A stretch of DNA of 64,000 nt from Alphaproteobacteria bacterium (GTDB taxonomy: Bacteria > Pseudomonadota > Alphaproteobacteria > Micavibrionales > UBA2020). The number at the start of each line of letters is the position of its first letter. Within the stretch, counting starts at the first letter, position 1. The notes under the pieces were generated by a model that saw only the letters and a list, made by a program, of their open reading frames with translations, made no database searches and was not told the DNA's origin. The stretch lies in NCBI GenBank assembly GCA_016794125.1, contig JAEUKT010000004.1, forward strand, positions 259,460-323,459, given 5' to 3'. The position numbers and the translations under genes were made by a program. Positions 17,676 to 25,965 of the stretch are shown piece after piece.

Positions 17676-18845
17676 ATGAAAGCAGAATTCGAGAAGGCAA
17701 AATCCAAAGTGCAGGCCCGCAACAACGCAACCCAGATCATCGCCACCTTGGGCCCTGCCACCAGCAGCTATGAGACGCTGAAAGCGATATATGAAGCCGG
17801 GGCGGATACGTTCCGGCTTAATTTCAGCCACGGCACGCAGGAAGAACACGCGAAAAGCATCGCGCTGATCCGCCAGCTGGAAAAAGACATCGGCGCGCCC
17901 ATCGGCATCCTCGCCGATATGCAGGGCCCGAAGCTGCGCATCGGATCATTCAAAGACAACATGAAAGTGCCGCTGACGCCCGGCCAGAAAATCCGCTTCG
18001 ACCTCGATCCCGCGCCGGGCGATGAAACCCGCGTGGCGTTTCCGCATCCCGATATTCTGGCGGCGCTGGAACCCGGCGCGAAATTCCTGATGGATGACGG
18101 CAATGTGGGCATGACGATTTCCGCCAAGGGCGACGGTTTCGTGATCGCCGAAGTCGTTTACGGCACGGAGCTTTCCGGCAAGAAGGGCGTGAACGTGCCC
18201 GACCTTGCAAGACCTGTGGAGGCGCTGACGGCGAAGGACAAATCCGACCTTGAATTCGCGCTGTCGCATGGCGTCGACTGGATCGCGCAAAGCTTTGTGC
18301 AGGATGCGAGCGACATCAAGGAAGCCAAGGCGCTTATCAACGGCCGCGCCAAGCTGATCGCCAAGATGGAAAAGCCCGCGGCCGTCACGAACATGAAAGA
18401 GATCATCGCAGAGGTTGACGCGATCATGGTTGCGCGCGGAGATTTGGGTGTAGAAATCCCGCTGACGCAGGTGCCGGGTGTGCAGGCCGCGCTGATCGAG
18501 GAAGCGATCCGCCAGAAAAAACCCGTCGTCGTCGCAACCCAGATGTTCGACAGCATGCGCGAAAACCCGCGCCCGACCCGCGCGGAGGTGAGCGACGTGA
18601 ATTTGGCCGTATTGCAGGGCGCATCCGGCGTGATGCTGTCAGGCGAAACATCGATCGGCAAATATCCGGTCAAGGCGGTCGAGACGATGGACGAAACGGT
18701 CACCGAAGCGGAGCGCGGCGCGCATCACAGCCGCGCCACCATGAAAAACCCGCCGCTTGCCCCGCCGTTCGAGGCGCGCCCGACATTGTCGGACAATCCC
18801 ACGCCCGCCGCGGTTAACCCGCCGCCGCGCCGTCACGGTACCTGA
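17676..18845 (+). CDS. pyk: Pyruvate kinase lacking the C-terminal domain
   Basis: Converts phosphoenolpyruvate and ADP to pyruvate and ATP. The A domain is complete for catalysis: ATLGPAT, TFRLNFSHGT (Arg/Asn/His around the active site), MQGPKLRIG, the catalytic Lys in LIAKMEKPAAV, metal ligands in MVARGDLGVEIP, VATQMFDSM, and PTRAEVSDVNLAVLQG...VMLSGETSIGKYP. The B domain is present (about MDDGNVG to GVNVPD). At 389 aa from the ATG at 17676 it ends in a Pro-rich tail where normal enzymes (about 470-480 aa) carry the C domain used for tetramer contacts and effector binding. Its last 13 nt overlap a convergent gene. An in-frame upstream start at 17619 adds no homologous sequence. Confidence 0.9.
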   Translation: MKAEFEKAKSKVQARNNATQIIATLGPATSSYETLKAIYEAGADTFRLNFSHGTQEEHAKSIALIRQLEKDIGAPIGILADMQGPKLRIGSFKDNMKVPLTPGQKIRFDLDPAPGDETRVAFPHPDILAALEPGAKFLMDDGNVGMTISAKGDGFVIAEVVYGTELSGKKGVNVPDLARPVEALTAKDKSDLEFALSHGVDWIAQSFVQDASDIKEAKALINGRAKLIAKMEKPAAVTNMKEIIAEVDAIMVARGDLGVEIPLTQVPGVQAALIEEAIRQKKPVVVATQMFDSMRENPRPTRAEVSDVNLAVLQGASGVMLSGETSIGKYPVKAVETMDETVTEAERGAHHSRATMKNPPLAPPFEARPTLSDNPTPAAVNPPPRRHGT

Positions 18846-19456
18846 ATTTCAGGTTCATACCTGTAATGGCCGGTGATGTGGTAATCGAACATCATATCCT
18901 CCATCTGCGCGCCGCGCCCGATATTGTGGACGACCATGTAACGCGCGCCATCGGCTGATTTTTTATCCGTCACGATGCCGATATGGGGCAGGGGGCGTTT
19001 GGGATAGGACAAATCCCATGTCACGATATCGCCCGGTTTATAGTCTGCGCCTTTATCGGTCACGGGCAGGCTTTTGCCATGGCGCGTGAAAAAGACCTGC
19101 AAATTCGGCACACGGCGGTGGTCGATATTGGTGTCGGGTTTCTTCAGCCCCCATTGTTTCGGATAGAGGCTGAAATTTTTCTTCATGTCCTCGTGCACCA
19201 GCTGCTGCAGATCGACGCCCAGCTTGCGATAGGCGCGGATGACGACATCGGTGCAGACACCGGTTTCCTTCGGCACGTCCCCGTTGGGGTAGGGGATGCT
19301 GATATACGCGCCGTCATAGGATTTGGTATAGGCGGTTTGCGCTTCGCCTGCCGCGATCAGCGCGCTTGCGTCAAACGCCGCTGCCCGCGCTGCCAGCGGC
19401 AACAGCAGGCATATCGTCCAAAGCGCGGAAATAAACGGCCAGCCTGTTTTTGACAT
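18833..19456 (-). CDS. DUF1287 (YijF-like) secreted protein
   Basis: 207 aa with signal peptide (ALWTICLLLPLAARAAA). The DUF1287 pattern is clear: the Cys motif TGVCTDVVIRAYRKLG, HEDMKKNFSLYP, the W-G-L-K-P-D-x-N-I-D-H-R stretch, GDIVTWDL, PHIGIVTD and the histidine in VVHNIGRG. The Cys/His arrangement looks like an NlpC/P60-type papain fold (inference), so a periplasmic cell-wall amidase or hydrolase is possible. The first 86 nt lie inside the 3' end of dusB, which indicates coupling or a genuine overlap; the signal peptide fixes the start. Confidence 0.85.
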   Translation of the reverse strand: MSKTGWPFISALWTICLLLPLAARAAAFDASALIAAGEAQTAYTKSYDGAYISIPYPNGDVPKETGVCTDVVIRAYRKLGVDLQQLVHEDMKKNFSLYPKQWGLKKPDTNIDHRRVPNLQVFFTRHGKSLPVTDKGADYKPGDIVTWDLSYPKRPLPHIGIVTDKKSADGARYMVVHNIGRGAQMEDMMFDYHITGHYRYEPEIQVP

Positions 19457-20384
19457 CGTCGGGGTTCTCCATCCGGTTGACCTCGGCGCGCAATTCGAAC
19501 GCGCCCGGCAGGTCCTTGCAATACCATGTCAAATGCTTGCGCGCGATCTGCACGCCGTGAAAGCTGCCGTAATGCGACAGCATCGCGTCGTAATGTTCCG
19601 CAATCGCCTGCGCCAGTTCGGCGGGGGCGGGCGGGGCCGCGATCATGCCGTGCCGGAAAAAGCTCATGGTGTCGCGCACGACCCACGGCTTGCCATACGC
19701 GCCGCGCCCGATCATCACGCCGTCCGCGCCGGATTTTTCTTTCGCACGCGCCGCATCCTGCGGGCTGCAAATATCGCCGTTCACCACGACGGGAATTTTC
19801 ACCGCGTCCTTCACCGCCTGTATCGCTTCCCAATCCGCATTGCCCTTGTACATCTGGTTGCGCGTGCGGCCATGCACGGTGATCATTTTGATCCCGACAT
19901 CTTCGGCGATCTTCGCCAGCTTCGGCGCGTTGATGCTGTGTTCATCCCAGCCCAAACGCATTTTAACGGTCACCGGCACATCGACTGCCGCAACGGTTGC
20001 CGCCATGATATCGGCCGCCAGCGGTTCTTCGCGCATCAGCGCGGATCCCGCCAGTTTATTGACGACCTTTTTGACGGGGCAGCCGAAATTGATGTCGATG
20101 ATGGCCGCGCCGCGCCCGGCATTGATACGGGCGGCCTCCGCCATGATATCCGGCTCGCAGCCCGCCAGTTGCACGGCGATCGGTTTTTCATCGCCGTAAT
20201 GCGCCGATGTCTTGGGCGAGCCGCGGTATTCCTCGATCATGCAGCGGCTGGCGATCATTTCCGAGAAAACGAGGCCTGCGCCATATTTCTTGACCAGCCT
20301 GCGGAACGGCAGGTCCGTCACCCCCGTCATTGGGGCGAGGAACACCGGATCGTCGATCCGTATGCTGCCGATATCGAAGCTCAT
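19371..20384 (-). CDS. dusB: tRNA-dihydrouridine synthase B
   Basis: FMN-dependent reduction of uridine to dihydrouridine in the tRNA D-loop. TIM-barrel with FMN-binding LAPMTGVTDLPFR, the catalytic Cys102 in NFGCPVKKV, KMRLGWDE, VHGRTRNQMYKG, VNGDI and MIGRGAYGKPW. The 337-aa length is normal. The start overlaps the stop of the upstream GNAT gene by 4 nt (ATGA) and the 3' end overlaps the DUF1287 gene, so three genes form a compact minus-strand operon. Confidence 0.95.
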   Translation of the reverse strand: MSFDIGSIRIDDPVFLAPMTGVTDLPFRRLVKKYGAGLVFSEMIASRCMIEEYRGSPKTSAHYGDEKPIAVQLAGCEPDIMAEAARINAGRGAAIIDINFGCPVKKVVNKLAGSALMREEPLAADIMAATVAAVDVPVTVKMRLGWDEHSINAPKLAKIAEDVGIKMITVHGRTRNQMYKGNADWEAIQAVKDAVKIPVVVNGDICSPQDAARAKEKSGADGVMIGRGAYGKPWVVRDTMSFFRHGMIAAPPAPAELAQAIAEHYDAMLSHYGSFHGVQIARKHLTWYCKDLPGAFELRAEVNRMENPDDVKNRLAVYFRALDDMPAVAAGSAGSGV

Positions 20385-20638
20385 TTTACGTTCCGGCTAA
20401 TCCAGGCGGCGGCATAGCCGCAAATCGGGACCATTTTGTACCCCTTTGACTGGGCAAGGTCGGCGATATGCTGCATGAGTCGCCCTGCGGCACCCGTTCC
20501 ACGCAGGACGGGCGGGGCTTCGACATAGTCTATGTACAAAGTTTGCCCTTCCAGCCGGTAATTGGCGAAGGCGGTGGCTTCTCCTATATCTAATTCAAAA
20601 CATTGAGTTTTTTTGTTATCGGAAAAGTTTTCTGACAT
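20381..20638 (-). CDS. Small GNAT-fold acetyltransferase (YjdJ type)
   Basis: 85-aa single-domain member of the minimal GNAT family (COG2388-like). The beta-strand EATAFANYRLEGQTLYIDYVE leads to the acetyl-CoA loop in VLRGTGAAGRLMQHI and a C-terminal Y-A-A-A-W motif. These small proteins transfer acetyl groups, but substrates are mostly unknown. First gene of the dusB operon, overlapping dusB by 4 nt. Confidence 0.82.
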   Translation of the reverse strand: MSENFSDNKKTQCFELDIGEATAFANYRLEGQTLYIDYVEAPPVLRGTGAAGRLMQHIADLAQSKGYKMVPICGYAAAWISRNVK

Positions 20639-20650
20639 TTTACTTACGTA

Positions 20651-20683
20651 ATCCTTACAGTTTCCTTACAAAATCCTTGCATT
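20651..20683 (+). promoter_or_regulatory. Three 11-bp direct repeats overlapping the -35 region
   Basis: CCTTAC (20653), CCTTAC (20664) and CCTTGC (20675) repeat with an exact 11-bp period and run into the -35 hexamer of the downstream promoter. This geometry is typical of OmpR/PhoB-family response regulators that replace the -35 contact. Confidence 0.45.
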
Positions 20684-20704
20684 CCCGCACAGTCAGCATA
20701 TTAT
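20677..20704 (+). promoter_or_regulatory. Promoter of the EF-hand gene
   Basis: TTGCAT (20677-20682), 16-nt spacer, TATTAT (20699-20704), 65 nt before the ATG. The weak -35 coincides with the last of three 11-bp repeats, as expected for an activated promoter. Confidence 0.45.
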
Positions 20705-20769
20705 GGTAGTGAGGCCTAAGTCTATTAGGTTTATCACCAAAAACAGAACCCTTACGGAGTAATAGAACC

Positions 20770-21030
20770 ATGAAATACGCTCTCCTCGTCGCCGCTGTCC
20801 TCGCATTCGCAGCTCCCGCTTTCGCTGAAGAAGCTGCTAAAGAAGCCGCTCCTGCTGCTGCTGCAGAAGCTGTCGCAGCTCCCGCTGCTGACTTCGCAAA
20901 ACTCGACACCAACGCTGACGGCTCCCTGTCGAAAGAAGAATTCGACGCAGCGAAACTGGAAGGCAAAACCTTCGAAGCTGCTGACGCTGACAAAGACGGC
21001 AAAGTGACCGCAGAAGAACTCGCGAAGTAA
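20770..21030 (+). CDS. Secreted EF-hand calcium-binding protein
   Basis: 86 aa. Signal peptide MKYALLVAAVLAFAAPAFA, then an Ala/Glu-rich linker and two EF-hand loops: D46-E57 (DTNADGSLSKEE) and D72-E83 (DADKDGKVTAEE), both with canonical Ca2+ ligand positions. Likely a periplasmic calcium buffer or sensor. Codon usage favours GCT and GAA more than the neighbours, as in highly expressed genes. A dedicated promoter with phased repeats and a strong terminator make it a single-gene unit. Confidence 0.88.
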   Translation: MKYALLVAAVLAFAAPAFAEEAAKEAAPAAAAEAVAAPAADFAKLDTNADGSLSKEEFDAAKLEGKTFEAADADKDGKVTAEELAK

Positions 21031-21058
21031 TCTTCGCGTTGATCTTTCAACGAAAAAA

Positions 21059-21096
21059 CCCCCGGAACGCCTCGCGGCTTCCGGGGGCTTTTTTTT
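21059..21096 (+). terminator. Intrinsic terminator of the EF-hand gene
   Basis: Nine-bp GC-rich stem CCCCCGGAA/TTCCGGGGG with an 11-nt loop, followed by C and eight T. An A6 run precedes it. Confidence 0.92.
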
Positions 21097-21169
21097 GAAG
21101 AACTATTTCAAAAACCGGCCGTTAGCGTTTAAGCTGTATAAAAGAAATCTCAAGAAAACAGGTGAAATC

Positions 21170-21406
21170 ATGGAAAACAAAAACATCAATACCCCGGTCA
21201 GCAATTCCGGCCGCAACTGGGCGATTGCCGGCGTTGTGGCGATTGCGCTGATCCTGGGCATCGGTTACATCAACAGCACCCATACCAGCAGCCTGAGCGA
21301 CATTTCGCCTGCTGCGGGCGAAGCTGCGCCCGCGACGTCGCCCAATGCGCCGTCCTTCGAGGGCAACATGCCCCCGCAACCGACCCCGGCTCCCGGCGTC
21401 GAATAA
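21170..21406 (+). CDS. Small single-TM unknown protein
   Basis: 78 aa: a short polar N-terminus, one TM helix (WAIAGVVAIALILGIGYI) and a Ser/Pro/Ala-rich tail ending PQPTPAPGVE. Start at the ATG at 21170 with AGGTGA 5 nt upstream. Probably an inner-membrane protein with a disordered periplasmic tail. Own terminator downstream. No function can be assigned. Confidence 0.72.
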   Translation: MENKNINTPVSNSGRNWAIAGVVAIALILGIGYINSTHTSSLSDISPAAGEAAPATSPNAPSFEGNMPPQPTPAPGVE

Positions 21407-21420
21407 GCGACAAGACCGGC

Positions 21421-21465
21421 AAAACCGCCGCCCCGCGCATCATCGCGGGCGGCGGTTTTGCTTTT
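21421..21465 (+). terminator. Intrinsic terminator after 21170-21406
   Basis: Long stem of AAAACCGCCGCC...CGCG with the complementary CGCGGGCGGCGGTTTT, one bulged C, followed by GCTTTTC. The T-rich end is interrupted by GC but the stem is very stable. Confidence 0.75.
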
Positions 21466-21502
21466 CTTGACTTGGGCGGCAGATTCGGAACAAAATAGGA
21501 AC

Positions 21503-22774
21503 ATGGCCGAATTCGTTCCCCCCACCCAGCTGCGCTGGCTCTATGTCGATTTCAACAGCTACTTCGCCAGCGTGGAGCAGCAGTTGAACCCCGCCTTGCG
21601 CGGAAAACCCGTCGCCGTCATCCCCGTCGAAACCGAATACACCAGCGCCATTGCCGCCAGTTACGAGGCCAAGAAATTCGGCGTGAAAACCGGCACCCCA
21701 GTGCATGAAGCGCGCAAGATGTGCCCGGGGCTGATCTGCGTCTTGGGCAACCACCAGAAATACGTCGAATTCCACGAAAAAATCATCGACGAAATCGACC
21801 GCCATATTCCGGTCGCCAAGGTCTGCTCCATCGACGAAATGGCCTGCGAACTGATGAAGAACGAAAGGTCGGTCGAGCGCGTCACCGAAATCGCGGCATC
21901 GATCAAGGCTGGGCTTGCGAAAAACATCGGCGCGTATGTGAAATGTTCGATCGGTGTCGCGCCCAACAGATACCTTGCCAAAATAGCGACCGACATGAAG
22001 AAGCCGGACGGCTTCACGATCCTTCACGCAACCGACCTGCCGCACCGGCTGGAGGAATTGAAACTGCGCGACCTGTCGGGCATCGGCCCCAACATGGAAG
22101 TACGCCTGAACAACGCCGGCATCCACGACATCAAAAAACTGCTGACGCTGCAGCCCAAGCACCTGCGCGCCGTCTGGGGCAGCCTGTGGGGCGAAAAGAT
22201 GTGGTATTACCTGCGCGGCTACGACGTGCCGGACACCGTCACGCAAAGCAGCTCCATCGGCCACAGCCATGTGCTGCCGCCCGAAATGCGCCCGCCCGCC
22301 GAAGCGTTGAAAATCGCGCGCCGCCTGACGATCAAGGCCGCCGCGCGGTTGCGGCGCAAGGAATATTGCGCGGGTGCTTTTTCGCTGTCGATGCGCGTCG
22401 AAAACGGCCCGCGCCTGGGGCTGGAGGCGCGGCTGCCCCATGCGGATGACAGTTTCACTTTCCTCGAACTGATGGAGGATATGTGGCAAGCCCTGCTGCC
22501 CGAGATCGAGGGGCGCAGGATCAAGAAAGTATCGGTTGTGCTGTCGTCGATCACGCCGAAAACGCAGGTGCAGCCCGACCTGTTCGACATGCTGTCGCCC
22601 GTCACCAAAAAGCGGGAAAAGAACGAAAAGCTGTCGGCGGCGATGGACAAGCTGAACCAGAAATTCGGCCGTGATACGGTGTTGGTCGGCATGACCGCCA
22701 CGCAAAGCCGCAGCTTCACCGGCACCAAAATCGCCTTCACCCGCATTCCCGATGTGGCGGAATTCTCGGAATAG
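21503..22774 (+). CDS. Y-family DNA polymerase (DinB/ImuB-like)
   Basis: Error-prone translesion polymerase. From the ATG at 21503 it has 423 aa. The metal ligands are all present: D16 in YVDFNSYFASVEQ and D111-E112 in CSIDEMACEL, so it should be catalytic, unlike ImuB. The helix-hairpin-helix region is in LRDLSGIGPNMEVRLNNAGI, followed by the little-finger domain. It lacks an obvious C-terminal clamp-binding peptide apart from QPDLFDM in the late region, which resembles a beta-clamp motif. No imuA or dnaE2 is adjacent, so it is not part of the ImuAB-DnaE2 cassette here. Confidence 0.88.
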   Translation: MAEFVPPTQLRWLYVDFNSYFASVEQQLNPALRGKPVAVIPVETEYTSAIAASYEAKKFGVKTGTPVHEARKMCPGLICVLGNHQKYVEFHEKIIDEIDRHIPVAKVCSIDEMACELMKNERSVERVTEIAASIKAGLAKNIGAYVKCSIGVAPNRYLAKIATDMKKPDGFTILHATDLPHRLEELKLRDLSGIGPNMEVRLNNAGIHDIKKLLTLQPKHLRAVWGSLWGEKMWYYLRGYDVPDTVTQSSSIGHSHVLPPEMRPPAEALKIARRLTIKAAARLRRKEYCAGAFSLSMRVENGPRLGLEARLPHADDSFTFLELMEDMWQALLPEIEGRRIKKVSVVLSSITPKTQVQPDLFDMLSPVTKKREKNEKLSAAMDKLNQKFGRDTVLVGMTATQSRSFTGTKIAFTRIPDVAEFSE

Positions 22775-22858
22775 GGCTTGCCCGTTTCCGTTCTTGCCAG
22801 ACTGTGGTTTTTCATCCCAAATAGGGGGAGGGATTAATCATGGACGGGGAAAGCCATA

Positions 22859-24931
22859 ATGACGGTCGGGCATAAAACACATGTGCTACTGGCATTCATA
22901 TTCGGCGCGACGTTGTTCCTGTCGGCATCGCTGATGTTCAGCATCCAGCCGATGATCGGCAAGATGCTGCTGCCCATCGTCGGCGGGTCGCCTGCGGGCT
23001 GGATCGTCGCGATGGCGTTTTTTCAAATCATGCTGCTGGCGGGTTATTTTCTCGCGCATTTCTTTTCGACCGTGAAGCCGTCGGCGCATGGCGCGCTGTT
23101 CTTGCTGGCGCTGTGCCTTGGGTTTGCTTTCTTGCCGGCGGGCATCCACCCGCAGGATAACGGCGTGCCGGGGCCGTTCGCTGTTTTTGCGATGCTGTTC
23201 AGGGCCATCGCCGTGCCATTCGTTGCGCTTTCGGCCGCGTCATCGACGCTGCAGCGTCTGTTCACGCAGACGCAGCACCCGCGCGCGCAGGATCCGTATT
23301 TTTTGTATGCCGTCAGCAATCTTGGCAGCTTTGCGGGGCTGTTTGCCTATCCGTTCCTGATCGACCCGATGACGGGGCTGAAACTGCAGGGGCATCTGTG
23401 GCTGGGCGGTTATGCGCTGCTGGCGCTGTTTGTGGCGGCGAGCCTGTGGCTTGCGCTGCGCGGCAAAACGAAAACGCGCAAAGCCGCCGCCGGAGAAAAA
23501 GAAGCCGCGCCAAAGCTCGCGCAGAAACTCCGATGGATCGCGCTGTCGTTCTTCCCCTCCAGCCTGCTGCTGGGCGTGACGATGTATATCACCTCGAATA
23601 TTTTCCCGGCGCCCATGATGTGGGTCATTCCGCTGGGGCTTTACCTGCTGACCTTTATCATCGCCTTCGGCGGCAAGGCCTGCGTCAGCCTGCGGCAGCT
23701 GGGCATCGTGCAGCCCGTGCTGGTCGCGCTGGTGATTGCGGCGATGATGTCGTTCAAATGGGAACTGAACAGCTCGTGGTTCGCGCTGCTGATCCATATG
23801 GGCGTGTTTTTCCTGACCGCGCTGATGTGCCATATGCGTTTGGCTGAATTGCGCCCTGCGGGGAAAAACCTGACATCGTTTTATTTGATGCTGTCGGTGG
23901 GCGGCGCCTGCGGCGGCGTGCTGAACGCCTTCATCGCGCCGCTTGTTCTGAACGCGCCGGTGGAATATCCGGCCGTCCTGATCCTCAGCCTGCTGATGAA
24001 CCCGATTTTCGGCGACGCGCAATTGCGGCACGGCCGCGCGATACGCAACGGCTTTGCCGCGCTGCTGCTGGCGATGATCGTTTTCAGGACGTTTGCGACG
24101 GACGGCGTGCTGGCGCAGGACCGCAGCTTTTTCGGCACGCTGACCGTGATGGAAATGAATCCCGACGGCAGCATCGGCGGCGCGGGGCAGGACGGCAAGA
24201 TACGCGTGCTGTCGCATGGCAGCACGGTCCATGGCGTGCAGATCATGACGGCGGCGCAGGAAAAACTGCCGGGTTCCTATTACACCAAGGAAGGGCCGGT
24301 GGGCGATGTCTTCGCGGCGCTGAAGCCCAAACATGCCGCCATTATCGGCCTTGGCGTCGGCAGCATGAATTGCTATGTGCCGAAAAACGGCAGCGCGGTT
24401 TTCATCGACATCGACCCCGCGATCATCAAGGCGGCGAACGCGTATTTCACCTATCTGGATAAATGCTCGCCCGCGGGGCGGCCGGAAATTATCGTCGGCG
24501 ACGGCAGGCTGGCGCTGGGCGGCATCAAAAAATCCCGCAAGTTCGATGTCATCGCGCTCGATGCCTTCACCGCCGACGCGATCCCGACGCATCTTCTGAC
24601 CGTCGAGGCGATCAAGGGGTATCACGCGCGGCTGAACAGGGGCGGTGTAATCCTGTTCAACATCTCGAACCGTTACGTCAATCTTGCGCCCGTGCTGGCG
24701 CGCAACGCGGAGGAAGCGGGGCTGAAGGCGCTGTTTCGTGAAGACCGCCAGAAAAAAGCGGGCGAGCCGCGCAAAGTGGGCCTGCGCGCCGACAGCTCAT
24801 GGCTTGTCATCGCCGCGCCGGATACCGATCTATCGAAGCTCACGGCACGGCAATGGCGCGCGCCGGACACCGGCACGCAAATGCCGTGGACGGATGATTA
24901 CACCAATCTTGCGGCGGTGCTGCGTTTCTAG
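22859..24931 (+). CDS. Polytopic membrane protein fused to spermidine-synthase-like domain
   Basis: 690 aa. About twelve hydrophobic segments from residue 10 to about 420 (first: LLAFIFGATLFLSASLMFSI), then a Rossmann methyltransferase-fold domain of the spermidine synthase family (IIGLGVGSMNCYVP, FIDIDPAIIKAAN, IVGDGRLAL, VIALDAFTADAIPTHLLT). 'Fused MFS/spermidine synthase' proteins of this layout are widespread but uncharacterised. The catalytic Asp equivalent falls in ALDAFTADAIP. No speD or polyamine genes are adjacent, so aminopropyl transfer is not implied. ATG at 22859. Confidence 0.86.
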   Translation: MTVGHKTHVLLAFIFGATLFLSASLMFSIQPMIGKMLLPIVGGSPAGWIVAMAFFQIMLLAGYFLAHFFSTVKPSAHGALFLLALCLGFAFLPAGIHPQDNGVPGPFAVFAMLFRAIAVPFVALSAASSTLQRLFTQTQHPRAQDPYFLYAVSNLGSFAGLFAYPFLIDPMTGLKLQGHLWLGGYALLALFVAASLWLALRGKTKTRKAAAGEKEAAPKLAQKLRWIALSFFPSSLLLGVTMYITSNIFPAPMMWVIPLGLYLLTFIIAFGGKACVSLRQLGIVQPVLVALVIAAMMSFKWELNSSWFALLIHMGVFFLTALMCHMRLAELRPAGKNLTSFYLMLSVGGACGGVLNAFIAPLVLNAPVEYPAVLILSLLMNPIFGDAQLRHGRAIRNGFAALLLAMIVFRTFATDGVLAQDRSFFGTLTVMEMNPDGSIGGAGQDGKIRVLSHGSTVHGVQIMTAAQEKLPGSYYTKEGPVGDVFAALKPKHAAIIGLGVGSMNCYVPKNGSAVFIDIDPAIIKAANAYFTYLDKCSPAGRPEIIVGDGRLALGGIKKSRKFDVIALDAFTADAIPTHLLTVEAIKGYHARLNRGGVILFNISNRYVNLAPVLARNAEEAGLKALFREDRQKKAGEPRKVGLRADSSWLVIAAPDTDLSKLTARQWRAPDTGTQMPWTDDYTNLAAVLRF

Positions 24932-24999
24932 CGCGATTTGACAGCGCCAGCCGCGGCGGGCTATGGTTAGGCATCTTTAAAAATTGCCGAGGACGCATC

Positions 25000-25536
25000 A
25001 TGGATGAAGCCAAACCAAAAGGCGGCGTATATGCCGGCACGTTCGACCCCGTCACGCTCGGGCATCTGGACATTATTTTGCAGGCCGGACGCGTGGTGCC
25101 GCGCCTGATCATCCTGGTCGCCGTGAATGCGGGAAAAAATCCGGTCTTTACCGATGATGAACGCGTGGAAATGCTGCGCCACGAAATCGAAACGCATATC
25201 AAGCCCGCGCTCGCCAAAGAAGGCATCAACTGCGATATCACGGTCGAAAAACATTCCGGCCTGACCGCGGCGTTCATGGAGGCGCATAACGCGCCGTTCT
25301 ATATCCGCGGGTTGCGGCCCGGTACCGATTTCGACAACGAATACCCGATCGCGATGGCTGGCCGCAAAGAATATCCCGAATTCCAGCCGCTGTTCTTCGT
25401 TGCATCCGACGCGAACCTCAACTTCGTATCCTCGAGCGTCGCGCGCGAGCTTGCGAAACTCGGCGGCAAAAGTTTGTCTGCGCATGTGACGCCGCATGTC
25501 GCCGAAAAACTGAAACAGCGTTTGCGCCCCGACTGA
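25000..25536 (+). CDS. coaD: Pantetheine-phosphate adenylyltransferase
   Basis: Fourth step of coenzyme A synthesis: 4'-phosphopantetheine plus ATP gives dephospho-CoA and pyrophosphate. Nucleotidyltransferase motif GTFDPVTLGHLDII (TxGH), YIRGLRPGTDFDNEY with the ATP/pantetheine-binding Arg, and NFVSSSVARELAKLGG. The 178 aa are slightly longer than the usual 160 because of an N-terminal DEAKPKGG extension and an insertion after the HxGH helix. Monocistronic here. Confidence 0.95.
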   Translation: MDEAKPKGGVYAGTFDPVTLGHLDIILQAGRVVPRLIILVAVNAGKNPVFTDDERVEMLRHEIETHIKPALAKEGINCDITVEKHSGLTAAFMEAHNAPFYIRGLRPGTDFDNEYPIAMAGRKEYPEFQPLFFVASDANLNFVSSSVARELAKLGGKSLSAHVTPHVAEKLKQRLRPD

Positions 25537-25965
25537 TCGCAAAAACCGCTTTGCACTTTTTTGCGCATTTTTGGATGAAAATTCTGGATGCGCGTGATGA
25601 CCTGTGCGCGGCACGTGTCATGCAGCTGAAAATAAAGAGGAATTTTTTCAGTCTGAAAACACGATGCTGTTTTTCGACGGTAGTTGCACATGGTTTTATA
25701 CCGTTTTTGCACACAGCACTTTTTGAAAAAGACATGTATTTCAAAGGGTTGCGAAATCTGAACTTTGCGATTTTGGATTTTGATTTCATTTTAAATCAAG
25801 GGGTTACAAAACGCAAAAACGGCCGGATCTGCCTCTGCCGGCCGCAAAAATGAAAATCAAATTGCACCCCAACTGCGATTTTTCCATGCGCTTTCAGCTT
25901 AGCTTCAGCCCCGCCGCATAGGATGCAGCCGCGCCGTCACGCTGCGCCTGTTGAAAAGGATGTGT
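25537..25965. other. 429-nt gap, AT-rich, no convincing gene
   Basis: The stretch is lower in GC than its flanks and contains a 100-codon plus-strand frame (25551-25853) that lacks a ribosome site and has atypical composition, so I leave it out. A 7-bp inverted repeat CGGCCGG/CCGGCCG with an 11-nt loop lies at 25820-25844. On the minus strand it is followed by five T and could be a weak terminator, but no minus-strand gene reads into it. Confidence 0.5.

Noticed and set aside
21503..22774. ImuB (catalytically dead Y-family protein)
   Set aside because: The three metal-binding acidic residues are intact and no imuA/dnaE2 is adjacent.
25551..25853. 100-codon plus frame in an AT-rich gap
   Set aside because: No ribosome site, no codon bias, Phe/Cys-rich random look.
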